Origin: Cololabis saira
Lineage: Eukaryota; Chordata; Actinopteri; Beloniformes; Belonidae
Assembly (NCBI RefSeq): GCF_033807715.1
Contig: NC_084606.1
Coordinates: forward strand, 37,996,401 to 38,060,400
Direction: 5' to 3'
DNA length: 64,000 nt
The translations under genes were made by a program, and so were the position numbers. The notes beneath the pieces are model-generated. The model was not told the origin of the DNA. It searched no databases and saw only the letters and a program-made list of their open reading frames with translations. Below, in pieces: positions 35,229-46,045 of this stretch (position 1 is the first letter of the stretch; each line of letters starts with the position of its first letter).

Positions 35229-38200
35229 GAGAAAATCCCACAGTTTTTAATGCCGATCTTATCATTTTATTTAGTTTTTATCAGCTACACCTTTAGATTG
35301 GGCCGTGAAAGTATTGTCAGACATTAAACCCGTCCGTGGTGCAGAAAAGGTTGGGGACCCCTGTCTTACAGAACACAGTTTGTATTAATAGAGAAATGTG
35401 TCCACAGATCCGCAATATCCTGAAGCAGGGCATTGAGACGCCGGAGGACCAGAACGACCTACGGAAGATGCAGCTGAGGGAGCTGGCCAGACTCAACGGC
35501 ACGCTGAGGGAAGACGACAACAGGTCTGTGGGACCGGCTTTATTCACATCTCAGTGTTAGCACGGTTTATGGGAGCCAGATCAGATTCTGCTCTCACTTT
35601 GGTTCCAGAAAGTAAGGATGGTATAGATTGAAGTTTTTTATTTTTTTAAAGGTTTTTGTGGCGCTAGTGGCCTTTTATTGAGAAAGTAGTTAGACAGGAA
35701 ACGGGTGGTGGGGGGGCATTGATGTCACTTCCCCACTGGACCAGCCCCCTTACTCTCACTGAGTGGTAAAAACAGCTGCAACTAGTGGAGAAGACGGAAT
35801 AACAGCTGATTATCAGCTTAAATTAAAGGCAGTTGGACTTGACAGTGACCCGTACAGTTACCCCAAGAACCAGTGGTCCATGGACATTAATATTTGGTAC
35901 AGTTACCAAGAACCAGAGGTCCATGGACATTAATATTTGGTACAGTTACCAAGAACCAGTGGTCCATGGACATTAATATTTGGTACAGTTACCAAGAACC
36001 AGTGGTCCATGGACATTAATATTTGGTACAGTTACCAAGAACCAGTGGTCCATGAACATTAATATTTGGTACAGTTACCAAGAACCAGTGGTCCATGGAC
36101 ATTAATATTTGGCCACCAATCCAGTTTCCTGATATTTATATGTACTTAATTTCTACGCCGGGGAAATACACGAAGCAAAGCTTGAAGGCATACAAAAGTC
36201 TTGACGCTTGGTCCGACTTCAAGGCAGGATTTGTTGTAGAAATTAAAGTGATGAGGACACCGAACTTTATGATTTGACCGTTTAACGTTAGCTACCCAAA
36301 AATCCAACATTACCTGATACAAAATGGGAACCACAAATCCACGTTTCGGTGTCTGGAATCCAGTTGTTTCTGTGAATTGCTCTCTCTTAAGCTTATTTTT
36401 CATCAGTCTGTAAAACGATAACTCTGATTTCTTGCTAAATCTATGAGTACAGTCGATCGCACAACAGCTCTTTCCCATTTTAGATGTTTTCCAGTTGCTC
36501 AAACTGAAAGTCTAAGCTGTCACTCAGTCTTTCTGACACTCAGTCTTTCTGACACTCAGTCTTTCTGACACTCAGTCTTTCTGTGAAAGAGAACCACTGA
36601 AGAACTTTTTCTTTGCAGGATTCTCCGTCCTTGGCAGAATTCTGAGCCACGCAGCATCACCAACACCACCCTCTGTACAAAGTGCGGTGGAGCAGGTCAC
36701 ATCTCCTCTGACTGCAAGTATACCAGGTAATGGAACCTTGAATTTCACAGTTCACTATTTTGTGGTGTCGGTGGTTCAAGATTGAAAACGGTGTTTGCTT
36801 TTTTGTCTCGTGCAGCACGTTTGCCGCCCACAGAGCGACGGGCGGCGAGCCGCCTCAGTCAGCGCAGGACAAAGCTCGGATGGACAAGGAGTACCTGTCC
36901 CTCATGGCTGAACTGGGGGAAGCTCCAGTCCCCTCTTCTGGAGGAGGACACTCTAGTTCTCAGTCCGGACCCCGGGGCTCGGGCCCCAACAGTAACCAGC
37001 CGCCACCAGTAAGTTATTTCGCTTTTATACTAGTACCTACTCAGCGCGACTCGACTCGCCCTCGTTTGTTTTCAATAACCAGATCAGAAGTAGGAGGTTG
37101 GAGTGAAGCTGCTGTGACGTATTTGATTGTGTGATCTAAACGAAGAAGACAACAACACTAAAGATGTAGAACCTGGAGGAGATGATAGATGTGCTGCTGG
37201 ATCTGTGGTTTGTGTTCGATATCAAGTTAAAAAATGAGAGTGAGAAACTTCAAGCGGCGACGCTTTTAAATTTGTTAGTTTGTCTCTGTGCTGCTGAAAA
37301 GTCAGCTGGAGCCGTGAGCAGCTATGAAGAGACAGATCTCCTGGTAGATCTGGTCGTTCCTTATCGCTGTCTAGATCCATTTTTAATTCTCTCCTCAGCA
37401 CCAGGTTTATGAACATCTGACACTCAGAGTTGGATCATGAAACAGACTTTTGCTGCCATTACTGGTTGAATAAAATGAACAAGAATCTGTCAGTCTCTTT
37501 CTCTGATTTCCTCCTCCTGATTCAAACGTCTGACTCCAACCCCCCGACCAATCGGTGGCCTGTAGTGTGATGATGTCAGATACAGCCGACTCGGCAGCTT
37601 AGAACCTCGGCAGAATAGTTACAGAAAAAGTATCAACTCGGCACATTAGACCCCTAGAGGGAAAGAACCAAAACGGGGCGAGCTGAGCCGGGCTGAGTAG
37701 GTACTAGGGTTGCACGGTATACCGGTACCAGTATAGTACCGCGGTACTAGAGTTTTGAAAACGGTACTATACCAGCATTTAAAAACAAACGGTACTTTTA
37801 TATATTTTTTCTATGCAAACGAATTGGTAAATTGGAGCCTGTCTCTTTAAGCACGGCGAGGTCAGCGAGTGTGACGTAGTTGCAGAAGCAGAGCCGCCTC
37901 CCCCTCCCACTCGCATGCGGAGGAGAGAGAAACGAGAAGTCGCATGTTAGACAGACAGAGCGGGTTGAAATAAAGTTGAAATAAATAGAGATGGCAGCTG
38001 AAGAAAAGCCCGTACTTTTGGACAAAATGGGGGACCGAAGTAGGGTGTGGAAATATTTCGGGTTCAAACCGAGCGATAAGGGCGAGCCACTGAACCAGAC
38101 GCACCGCAGTGCAAGCGCTGCTACAACGCGTGTCTCGCAAAAGGAAGCAACACTTCAAACTTGTCCAAACATTAAAAGGACAACCACGCGGACTTGTTCC

Positions 38201-41200
38201 CCGACTTCAGTAAAGAACGACAGCTGATAACTTTGTTCACCAGTTCACTGCACTGTCATGTCAATGAAAGCAGTACAAAGCCTCTCCCAGCCCCGTAGTA
38301 AACCTACAGTAGCCTACATACAGAGTTAAAACAGGTCCATGGTTATTAAATGCAATTTTTTAAATATTAAAAAAAAAAAAAATTACATTCTTAAAATATT
38401 TAAATAAATTCCACAGACTAGAATATAACTTTAATATATTTTTTATATTTTAATATTATTTAATGTTTCATATATATTATAAACCATTAAGGCAATTAAT
38501 TATATTAATTAATATTATTAAAACACACTTTTGTAAAACATTCCATTAGCCTACAATATCTAATCCTATCCTAAAGGACTGTCTCAGAAAATTTGAATAT
38601 TGTGATGAAGTTCTTTATTTTCTGTAATGCAATTTAAAAAACAAAAATGTCATACATTCTGGATTCATTACAAATCAACTGAAATATTGCAAGCCTTTTA
38701 TTATTTTAATATTGATTATTATGGCTTACAGTTTAAGATTAAGATTCCCAGAATATTCAAATTTTTATTAGATAGGATATTTGAGTTTTCTTAAGGTGTA
38801 AGCCATGATCAGCAATATTAAAATAATAAAAGGCTTGCATTATTCAGTTGATTTGTAATGAATCCGGAATGTATGACATTTTTGTTTTTGTAATTGCATT
38901 ACAGAAAATCACAATATTCTAATTTTCTGAGACAGTCCTGTAGATGATAGAATGAGCCTCAATTTATTTATCTAGTTATGCCCATTTAATGTTTCATGTG
39001 GCCTATAGTTTCAAAACACAAACCTTTTGAACAATGAGAACAAGTAAAATAAAGCAAGGGCATTTAAATTAAAATGACCATGTTAATTAAAATACTGTAC
39101 CCCCTCCCTCCCCCAATTACAGAAATCTAGTGCTCCTGGCTCAAAGAGGGTGACACCACCCACTCAGAAGCAGGAGTTTTTGCTGCTACAGTATTTTATT
39201 TAACATGGTGAATTTAATTTGAATGGCATTGCTTTATTTGACTTGTTCACACTGTTCTAAAGGTTTGAACATTTTAATATCCCATGCCAATTATTTATTA
39301 TATTCATTGTTGTTATTGTTGCCAAAGTCTGCTTTAAAATAAAGGAAAATATTGACATTTGAGAGTGTTCCACCTTTTTACAAAAAGTATCGAAAAGTAT
39401 CGAAATACATATTGGTATCGGTATCGAAACAGAAATTTGGTATCGTGACAACCCTAGTAGGTACTAGTGGAAAACCACCATTAGATACACAATTCAGCAT
39501 CCTCATTATCACACACAAATGTCTGAGATTCCTTTTCTTGTGTTTTCCCCAGAACCGGCCTCCCTGGATGAACTCCAGTCCCAGTGAGAGCAGGAACTAT
39601 CATGGGATGCACGGAGGGCCCACGGGCCCTGGAGGACCTCATAACTTCCCCCCGCCCATCCCCAGCATGGGGGGTCCACCCATGCCCCCTAACCCCAACG
39701 GCCTTCCTCCCCCCTGGATGCAGCCCCCTCCACCTCCCATGGGCCAGGCCCCTGGACCTCACGGACACCCAATAGGTAGGAGCTGAGCTGGATTAACTGT
39801 TCAACACTGTTCACATCAGCAATTGGTACTTCTGAGTAGGGATAGGCGGTATGGACTAAAAAATGTATCACGATAATTTCTGACATTTATCCCGATAACA
39901 ATAAAAAAAATACCAATTCAACTCCACCTTTGTAACTATAAATCTATCACCACATTCAGTCTTTGGAGCCCCCAAAACACTGCTCTAAAAGATACTAAAT
40001 GCTACTAAACTACACCAATTAAATTGATAAAAACCAAATAAATTAGTACACCTGTACTGCAAAACTGAATGAAACAAGTTTGAAATGTAAGAACAGATTC
40101 AACATTTATTCTAACTGTATGGCTTAAACAGTGGGATAAAAGTGCAAACAGCAAAAGTATCATTGTCCTTCAAGTTTTCCAAGCTTATAAAATCACAAAG
40201 TAGAAAAAAGATACAATCTGATACATTAAGAAACAGGACAAATAAGTAAAAGCCATCCTTTGCACTCACTGTTTATTTGCAGACTCTGCATATAATAGAT
40301 GATGTTTGCTCCTCGTCACTCTTTAAATCCAAACCAGTTCCAGATAACGGAGCTGGAGCCTCGGTTAACAGCAAGCTCCTCTCTCTCAGACCCGCCTTCC
40401 GCCATGTTTGTTAAGCCTGATTTATGGTTCTGCGTTAAATCGACGCAGAGCTACGGCGTAGGGTATGCAGCGATTTAACGCAGAAACATAAATCCGGCTT
40501 TACACAAAAACGTCATCAACGGGAATTTATAGTTTTTACCGTGAGATACAAATTCTTACCGTGGGGAATTGTTTTGACGGTACATCGTGAACGGTAAAAT
40601 ATCGCCCATTCCTACTTCTGAGGACCTTTTTATGAAACTGGGCAGTATCTATGAGAGTTCATTAGCATTTCTAGACAGTAGGGATGTTATGCAACTATTG
40701 TGTGGTCCCTAAGGTGCAACTAAATACTTTTTATGCACACATATTGGGGAAATGTAATTTCCCCAATATGGAAAATTACATGGGGAAATTATAAATGGCA
40801 AATTATATTGATGGATGTTATGACTTTATAGACTTTGCTGCTGCTCCAACTTTTGTTGAGACCAATTTTTAAATTGCTCTTTGAAGTACATGGGGGTATT
40901 TCTATAGTTATGTGGTAGTTATTGGTAGGCCTGTGCTGAAAAAATCGATTCTTCGATTTTAAATCGATTCCCATATTAATTCCTAAAAATCGATTCATAT
41001 GTCTAAAGATCGATTTATTAAAAAAAAAAATAAATCTTTTTTTCCATCACTACATTACAGCTTTTTACATTACTTTTTTGTTTATGTCCAAAAAGGAATA
41101 TTTTGTAACCCGGATCGAATCGGATTCTGGATCGGGATAATCGATTCTGGATCGGGATAATCGATTCTGAATCGGAATCGATTCGATTCTTGATATTTGA

Positions 41201-44200
41201 ATCGATCCCCAGCCCTAGTTATTGGTAATCCATTCTGTTTGTACATTTAGATCTATATTGGCCGAGTTTTTGCTGTTCTTTGAGCAGCCATTTATTTGGC
41301 TGTTGAAATGCAAGGAGCTGATTTTAGATTTAAAAACAGCAGTGGAATCATCCATCCATCAATCCATTTTTATTTTTAATATCCACTTAATCCTGTACAG
41401 CAGTGGTCTCCAACCCCCGGGCCGTGGGTCATTTGGTACCGGGTCGCACAGAGAGAAAAATAATTTCTGTAGAATCCCCGACTGATGATGATGACTCTCA
41501 AACTGATGGTTCACAATGTTTTTATTCCTTGGATGTAAATACACTGCGAACACACCGTAAGAGCTATAAAGGAATACAATAAAATAGTTAGTCTTACTAC
41601 ATTCATATAAGTTTCATTTAACTTAAATACAGACCGACACAGTCGGTGACAGTAACCATGACAGTAACCATGGCAACCAAACTCAAGCCGGACATAAATA
41701 CGGCATAACATTTGCAAAGAAAACAAATCTTCATCAGCAGGTGATTTTTGTGTCAGTTAGGCTCCACTTTAACATTCCTGACACTCGTTTAGTCTTTTAG
41801 ACACGCTTTCTACTGCCGTTAAACTTTTACCGTTAAAGTCCGAAGCGCCGGATGTTTACAAGGTCTCGGTGAGACGCCTTCAAAATAAAAGCGCTAAATA
41901 TTGGTCTCCTTAATATATAACAAATAAAATAATAGCCTGGCTTTAAAGAATGTTAATGAGAAAACAAACATAAAAACACATTGACAGAAATACTCATATT
42001 AAAGGTAATTTACAATTTCCATTTTTATTTAATTTTTTCGAAAATGACGTATTATTAAATATTATTATTATTACAATAGAGAAAATCCCACAGTTTTTAA
42101 TGCCGATCTTGTCATTTTATTTAGTTTCAGCTACACCTTTAGATTGGGCCGTGAAAATATTGTCAGACATTAAACCGGTCCTGGTACAGAAAAGGTTGGG
42201 GAATCACTGCTGTACAGGGTCACGGGGTCTGCTGGAGCCTATCCCAGCTTATTACAGGCAAAAGGCAGGGGTTCACCCTGGACAGCTCACCAGTCCATAT
42301 ATGCAAACACGGGGAGAAAATGCAAACTTATGCAAACACAGAATGACTCCAACTGGAATCTCATCAGCCAAAAGTGTTCTTTGAGTCCAGGAAAAGTGCC
42401 ACAGACACTGTCATTCTGAGCTAACAATATGTAAAGGATACATGTAAAACCTTTTTGACTCCACCACTTTCCTCTTGTTTTAGGTCTGCTCCCTCCTCCG
42501 ATGGGTATGATGCCTCCCCCGCCTCCTCCCCCCAGCAACCAGCCCCCCCCTCCCCCCTCCGGGCCCCTGCCCCCCTGGCAGCAACAAGCTCCACCGCCCC
42601 CACCCACCAGCAGCATGGCCACCAGTTCACCACTGCCCTGGCAACAGAGTAAGAGCCCACAAAGCATTTATTCAGAGGCGCTGAGTCACGGCCCATACAC
42701 ATCCCCTGTTTAGGATGCACGGGGAAATGCTGTTTCCTACACTTTTTACATTACAGGCTATTACTTACACTGGCCGAGACCCGCCACTGCTGAAAATAAA
42801 AGTAACGCTGCAAACAGAAACAAACGCCGCTGCAAATAAAATAAACGCTTAGTAAATAAAATAAACGCTGCAAACAAAAAGAAACGCTGCTGCAAATAAA
42901 ATATGCTGCACATTAAAAATTACACGTAGCAACGTTGAACGCTAACCTTTTCACTTATTTTCTCGTTCGTTGTTCTTCTTATTCCTCGCTCTTCTTATTT
43001 CTTCCTTTTCACTTGCGTCCTCTTCGTCTTCTTCTTCTCCTCTCACGTAAACAACACCGGTGCATCAGCAAAAATAGTCCCAGTAATTCACTTCCGTTGT
43101 GGCTTTTTTATTTGCGTCGTTTTTTAATTTGCAGCAGCGTTTCTTTTATTTGCAAAGCGTTTATTTTATTTGCAGTGGCGTTTGTTTTTATCTGCAGTGT
43201 TTCTTTAATTTTCAGCAATGGCGGGTCTCGGCCACTGTAATTACACTTTTTTTTTTTTTTTTTTTTTGCTTATGACAATGCACAGTTTTCTATGAAAATG
43301 TTCTTTTTATAGAAAGTGAAAAAGATGTTCCTCACTACATAAGTTAAAAGTTTCATTGTGTTATTAGCAGGGGTGTAACGATACACTAATCTCACGATAC
43401 GATACACGATACGATATTATAGCAGTATTTTTTTAACAACCTTGAATGAGGAACATATGACTTGAAAAAAATGGTCTTTTATTTGAAAGACACAAAATTT
43501 GCCCTATTATAGTTTGTAATGCTTTATAACTGTTTTAAAGAGAAAGCCAGGCCAACCATTTTCCACAAACTGAACTAAAAGTAAATGTCAGGTTTGCATT
43601 ATGATCTTCAGTTTCATACAAGTACAAATATTTAGACACAAACTGAATAGTTTCTCTCATGTTTGACTTGACTTTTTTCTTTTCTGGAAATTTAACAACT
43701 AAAATTAAATAAATAAATAAAAGTAAATAAATACATTTTTACATCATTAAAAACATTGATTCATGCTCACCTTTTATAAGTAAAAGTTCAGAGCTCAAAA
43801 CCCCCAAGAGTCCCGTGATCGGGGCCAAAAGGAACTTTAGTTTCTTCTGAGTGTAGTCAGATTTTGTTCCGCGGGTCGAGGTCGTCACGTGATCCCGCTG
43901 CACCAATAGGGTGTTACTAGTAAACAATATATTCATATTAATAACCCAATATCAGCTACAGTTTGTCACCTCCACGACACGTATCGTGATGTTTTTGTAT
44001 CGCGAAATTTCATGGCCCGATATATTGTTCCAGCCCTAGTTATTAGTTATGTGGAGTCTGTTTTGGGCAGTGCACTGCCATGTATTTCCACCTTTTGTTC
44101 TCCCCCACTGCAGTTATAGAATAACCAAAATTGTTCATTTATACAATCTGTAAGGGAAAAATAACCTGCAGGAACAACCAACAAAACATTTGGGATAACA

Positions 44201-46045
44201 AATATAACCTGGCACGTGCAACAGCATTGCCTTCCCGAGCATGCCCAGTGCTGTGAAGCTCAGAATAACGGTAGTGGAACATGCAGCCTCCGTCGTCTTT
44301 CTCTGGTCATGTTGCTGTGAGCAGTTGATCACAATTTTATTTTATTTCACCTTTATTTAACCAGATAAAGACCCATTGAGGTCAAGACCTCTTTTCCAAG
44401 GGTGACCTGGCCAAGGAAGCAGCAGCACACGTCCACAAATAACACACAAATAACAGCAATCACGAAATAAACATTAAAATGAGAGTGCAAACTGTTTAGC
44501 AAATAAAGTGCAATAGTGGTGACTTCAATAATATGTAAAAACAACAACTTCAGAAATAATTTAAAATTTAAGAACACGGGCACTGCCGAAAGGATTCCCC
44601 TTGTGGGTTTTTAAGAAGTGAGCGAAAGGCTTCAAATGAAACAAGTTCAGGCATTTTCAGTTCAAATTGGAGGATATTCCACGCAGAGGGTGCAGAGAAA
44701 CTAAAAGCTTTTTTCCCCAAATCAGTCCGAACACGAGGGGGGCGCACTATGTTAGAGTTAAGTTCATGTTATTGATTGGACGCTGCTTTTTTTGACGCTG
44801 CAGCTGAACGAACTGTCACAACATCACTGCAGTTTCATGACGGAGTGAAGACAGATTACAGATTAAACTCATGTTTTGAAATTGTACTCCAACATTAATC
44901 TCGACATTTCCACTTTTTTCTTGAAATTTAGATTTTTTTAACGACATTTCGTTTCTCGACATTTCGACTTTTTTCTCGACATTTTGACTTTTTTCCTCAA
45001 CATTTCCACTTTTTTCTTGACATTTCCACTTTTTTCTCAACATTTCCACTTTTTTTCTCGAGATTGTACTTCAACATTAATCTCTAATTCGACTTTTTTC
45101 GCGACATTCCGACTTTTTTCTCAACATTTCGACTATTTTGAAAATCGAAATTGGGAATTAAAACAGCGAGTGGAAAACTCTTTTCTCTATTTCCTATTCG
45201 TTTCCAACGGGGGGGGGCAGTATGTTAGAGTTCAGTACATGTAATTGATTGGACGCTGCTTTCTTTTGACGCTGCAGCTGAACGGACTGTCACAACATCA
45301 CTGCAGTTTCCTGACGGAGTGAAGACAGATTACAGATTAAACTCATGTTTCACTCCCAGGTTTCATATTTGATTTATTTTCTGTTTCAACATTAAAAAAA
45401 TCTAAAACTTTTCATTTTCAATCTGATCAACGAAAGAATCAGAAACAACTTTCTTCATTTATTAGATTTTCAAACACATCAATGACAAATCGGATAACGG
45501 ATAACGACCCGTTTTTCGTTTTTTATTATCAAAACAAAAAACGGCAAACTGATTATTTTGGATTATTTCTCTATTTTTATTGTCATTTCAAAACAAAAAA
45601 CGGATGGCCGCGAAGTCCACGGACCAAAAAGCATGGCTTGTTTCTGTACGATACTTGGAAAAGCATCCAGTGATGTTGTATTAACCTCCGGTTGTCCCCC
45701 CTGGTTGCAGACACCCCCACCACCACGTGCAGCTCTGGTTCCGGATCTCTGCCTCCGTGGCAGCAGCCCCAGCAGCCGGCAGCCTCCGCTGCCCAGCCCC
45801 CCCTGCCCATGGGAACCCCGTCCATGGTCCCTCCTCCCCCGGGAGTCCAGCCCCCGCTGCCCCCCGGGGCCCCCCCTCCTCCCCCTCCACCCCCTCCAGG
45901 CTCCACCAGCATGATGTACGCCCCCCCGCCCCCCCCACCGCCCATGGACCCCTCTAACTTTGTGACCATGATGGGGATGGGGGTTCCGGCCATGCCGCCC
46001 TTCGGCATGCCGCCTGCACCGCCGCCTCCGCCCCCGCAGAATTAA
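20265..46045 (+). CDS. sf1: Splicing factor 1 (branch-point-binding protein), complete, 12 coding exons
   Basis: SF1 binds the intron branch point and pairs with U2AF2 in early spliceosome assembly in the nucleus. Coding exons, all with GT/AG junctions and consistent phase: 20265-20529, 22868-23002, 26301-26376, 29766-29918, 32501-32590, 32685-32868, 35408-35523, 36619-36726, 36816-37008, 39553-39775, 42484-42648, 45711-46045. They total 2043 nt, 680 residues plus stop. Exon 1 begins [10 protein letters not shown], then a Pro/Ala-rich segment. Exon 2 has the KKARKKSRW ligand motif for U2AF2. Exon 4 has the SPSP phosphorylation motif (about residues 160-163). Exons 4-7 carry the KH/QUA2 RNA-binding fold ([17 protein letters not shown]). 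Exon 8 has a CCHC zinc knuckle ([14 protein letters not shown]). Exons 9-12 are Pro-rich and end PPPPPPQN. pygm follows on the same strand. Alternative exons were not excluded. Confidence 0.97.
20572..20712. repeat. Near-perfect 141-bp palindromic MITE in sf1 intron 1
   Basis: Arms of about 70 nt (TTATGGTTCCGCGTTACACC ... GGTGTAACGCGGAACCATAA) differ at about two positions. It begins 42 bp after the exon 1 splice donor. Shorter relatives lie at 33470, 40415, 49993, 51392 (half) and 54224. Confidence 0.9.
20795..21861 (+). mobile_element. CAGTACT-type DNA element, copy B
   Basis: Inverted ends CAGTACTCGAGTTG and CAGTACTGGAGATG (reverse complement of right end). It contains tandem GGGGGATGATTTGGACCG units near 21450-21560. 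Highly similar to copy A in opposite orientation. No clear target duplication was found. Confidence 0.8.
21975..22330. repeat. Inverted-repeat element in sf1 intron 1
   Basis: TAAGTTTACACTTCTTCCTA and its inverse near 22257-22290 form arms around a T/A-rich centre. A (CA)n/(TA)n tract follows at about 22396-22435. Confidence 0.6.
23922..24314. mobile_element. AGTATTAGGGC-type MITE, copy 1
   Basis: A 29-bp inverted repeat (ACGACAGAGTATTAGGGC... and ACGACGGAGTATTAGGGC...) encloses tandem GAGAATAAAGTCGTAA units on both arms. Relative at 54765. Confidence 0.8.
24691..25055. mobile_element. Palindromic CAGGACTGTCTCAG MITE, copy 1
   Basis: A fully palindromic element of about 365 bp. The outer ends read CAGGACTGTCTCAGAAAATT, the left one next to TA, which suggests mariner-type integration. 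Other copies lie at 33006 (split), 38575, 57071 (truncated) and 63212. Confidence 0.85.
26735..27828. mobile_element. PIF/Harbinger-like element with TGGCGCTTTTCCACTAG ends
   Basis: Inverted ends TTGGCGCTTTTCCACTAG and CTAGTGGAAAAGCGCCAA are flanked by ATT on both sides. It carries a nested 0.62-kb element (26995-27613). A second copy lies in sf1 intron 9 (37017). The superfamily is inferred from the 3-bp target duplications. Confidence 0.75.
26995..27613. mobile_element. Nested ACTACGTTTACATGCA element
   Basis: The ends ACTACGTTTACATGCA and ACTGTGTTTCCAGCAT are inverted relative to each other. Interior phrases (ATTCCGGTTATTGC and others) are repeated inverted. A closely related foldback lies at 60979-62052. 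Confidence 0.65.
30015..30740 (-). mobile_element. Probable LINE 3' fragment with (GAAT)n tail
   Basis: (GAAT)n at 30022-30050 followed by GGATGGTTTATTTCGGACAG resembles the 3' tail of a minus-strand non-LTR element. No frame survives. Confidence 0.5.
31444..32297. mobile_element. Non-autonomous hAT element, 854 bp, sf1 intron 4
   Basis: Ends CAGGGGTGTCCAAC and CAGGGGTGTCAAAT (inverted) are flanked by the exact 8-bp duplication TAATAGAC (31436-31443 and 32298-32305). No transposase frame. Confidence 0.92.
33006..34113. mobile_element. Palindromic CAGGACTGTCTCAG MITE, copy 2, split by an insertion
   Basis: Ends CAGGACTGTCTCAG and CTGAGACAGTCCTG next to TA. The left arm stops at GTCATA (33074) and resumes at TTACATTCTGG (33831), which brackets the next insertion. 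Confidence 0.9.
33075..33830. mobile_element. PIF/Harbinger-like element inside the palindromic MITE
   Basis: Inverted ends GGGTGCTTTCACACCTGT are flanked by ATA and TTA (3-bp duplication with one change). It contains a copy of the GGTTCCGCGTTA palindrome at 33470-33573. No transposase frame. Confidence 0.85.
34617..35363. mobile_element. Non-autonomous hAT element, 747 bp, next to sf1 exon 7
   Basis: Ends CAGGGGTCTCTAACCCC and CAGGGGTCCCCAACCTT (inverted) are flanked by CCTTACAG and TCTTACAG (7 of 8 match). It stops 44 bp before exon 7. Close relative of 41401-42209. Confidence 0.88.
35855..36112. repeat. 43-bp minisatellite, about 6 copies, sf1 intron 7
   Basis: The unit contains GTTACCAAGAACCAGTGGTC and CATGGACATTAATATTTGG; copies are almost identical. 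Confidence 0.95.
36116..36502 (-). pseudogene. Decayed transposon-derived THAP-finger fragment
   Basis: On the minus strand [20 protein letters not shown] followed by SFYRL fits the start of a THAP-type C2CH zinc finger (C-x(2-4)-C, then x-F-x-x-L-F-H/Y-R). On the plus strand, 36125-36277 reads [20 protein letters not shown] sequence. From memory this resembles YqaJ-associated transposon proteins of fish. The two fragments are tail-to-tail and both are short and broken. The transposon superfamily is not established. Confidence 0.5.
37991..38227 (+). pseudogene. BED zinc-finger fragment of a hAT transposase
   Basis: [19 protein letters not shown] is the BED-finger start found in ZBED/hAT transposases. 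In a shifted frame, CKRCYN and SNTSNLSKH supply the rest of the finger, so the reading frame is broken. The catalytic domain is absent. Confidence 0.75.
38575..38940. mobile_element. Palindromic CAGGACTGTCTCAG MITE, copy 3
   Basis: Full palindrome nested in the hAT element. Its right end is AGACAGTCCTG before TA. Confidence 0.88.
39837..40614 (-). mobile_element. hAT element (TAGGGATAGGCGG ends), copy 1
   Basis: The exact 8-bp duplication CTTCTGAG (39829-39836 and 40615-40622) delimits it. Relatives at 51277 and 53492 share the BED-like minus-strand phrase VIWNWFGFK. It contains the short palindrome at 40415-40499. Confidence 0.92.
40926..41217. mobile_element. Small hAT-type MITE (TAGGCC/AGCCCTA ends)
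   Basis: Exact 8-bp duplication GTTATTGG (40918-40925 and 41218-41225). The interior is rich in ATCGATT units. Same family as 32963-34527 and the right-edge element. Confidence 0.88.
41350..42345 (-). mobile_element. LINE 3'-end fragment split by a hAT element
   Basis: TCCATCCATCAATCC... up to CTGTACAG (41400) continues after the insertion as GGTCACGGGGTCTGCTGGAG (42218 onward). This is the same fish LINE tail as at 18848. Confidence 0.75.
41401..42209. mobile_element. Non-autonomous hAT element, 809 bp, sf1 intron 10
   Basis: Ends CAGTGGTCTCCAACC and CAGTGATTCCCCAACC (inverted), exact 8-bp duplication CTGTACAG (41393-41400 and 42210-42217). Same family as 34617-35363. Confidence 0.92.
42766..43240. 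mobile_element. CACTGGCCGAGACCCGCC MITE, sf1 intron 11
   Basis: Inverted ends of about 36 bp (TGGCCGAGACCCGCC...). The arms carry tandem GCAAATAAAATAAACGCT-like units in opposite orientation. Confidence 0.8.
43378..44038. mobile_element. hAT-type element, 661 bp, sf1 intron 11
   Basis: Ends CAGGGGTGTAACGATA and TAGGGCTGGAACAATA (inverted), exact 8-bp duplication GTTATTAG (43370-43377 and 44039-44046). Confidence 0.88.
44738..45351. repeat. Duplicated ~140-bp block around a CGACATTTCGACTTTTTTCT-type tandem repeat
   Basis: 44738-44877 and 45211-45351 are near copies (GACGCTGCAGCTGAACG...). Between them lie about ten imperfect 18-19-bp units. A related short array is at 56340-56400. Confidence 0.75.

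Larger units (their letters stand above)
37705..39456 (+). mobile_element. hAT element with BED-finger remnant, 1752 bp
   Basis: Ends TAGGGTTG and CAACCCTA are flanked by the exact 8-bp duplication GTAGGTAC (37697-37704 and 39457-39464). It contains a decayed 5' part of a transposase and a nested palindromic MITE (38575-38940). Confidence 0.92.
37017..39480. mobile_element. PIF/Harbinger-like element filling sf1 intron 9
   Basis: Same ends as 26735 (CTAGTACCTACTCAGC...; right end CTAGTGGAAAACCACCA), flanked by TTA (37014-37016 and 39481-39483). It begins 8 bp after the end of exon 9 and ends 72 bp before exon 10. It carries a nested hAT element at 37705-39456. Confidence 0.85.

Noticed and set aside
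36760..37134. 124-residue frame treated as a separate gene
   Set aside because: It is sf1 exon 9 read through both splice sites.
42287..42720. Gly-rich minus-strand frames opposite sf1 exon 11 (also 45563-46258 opposite exon 12)
   Set aside because: Complement of the sf1 Pro-rich coding exons.
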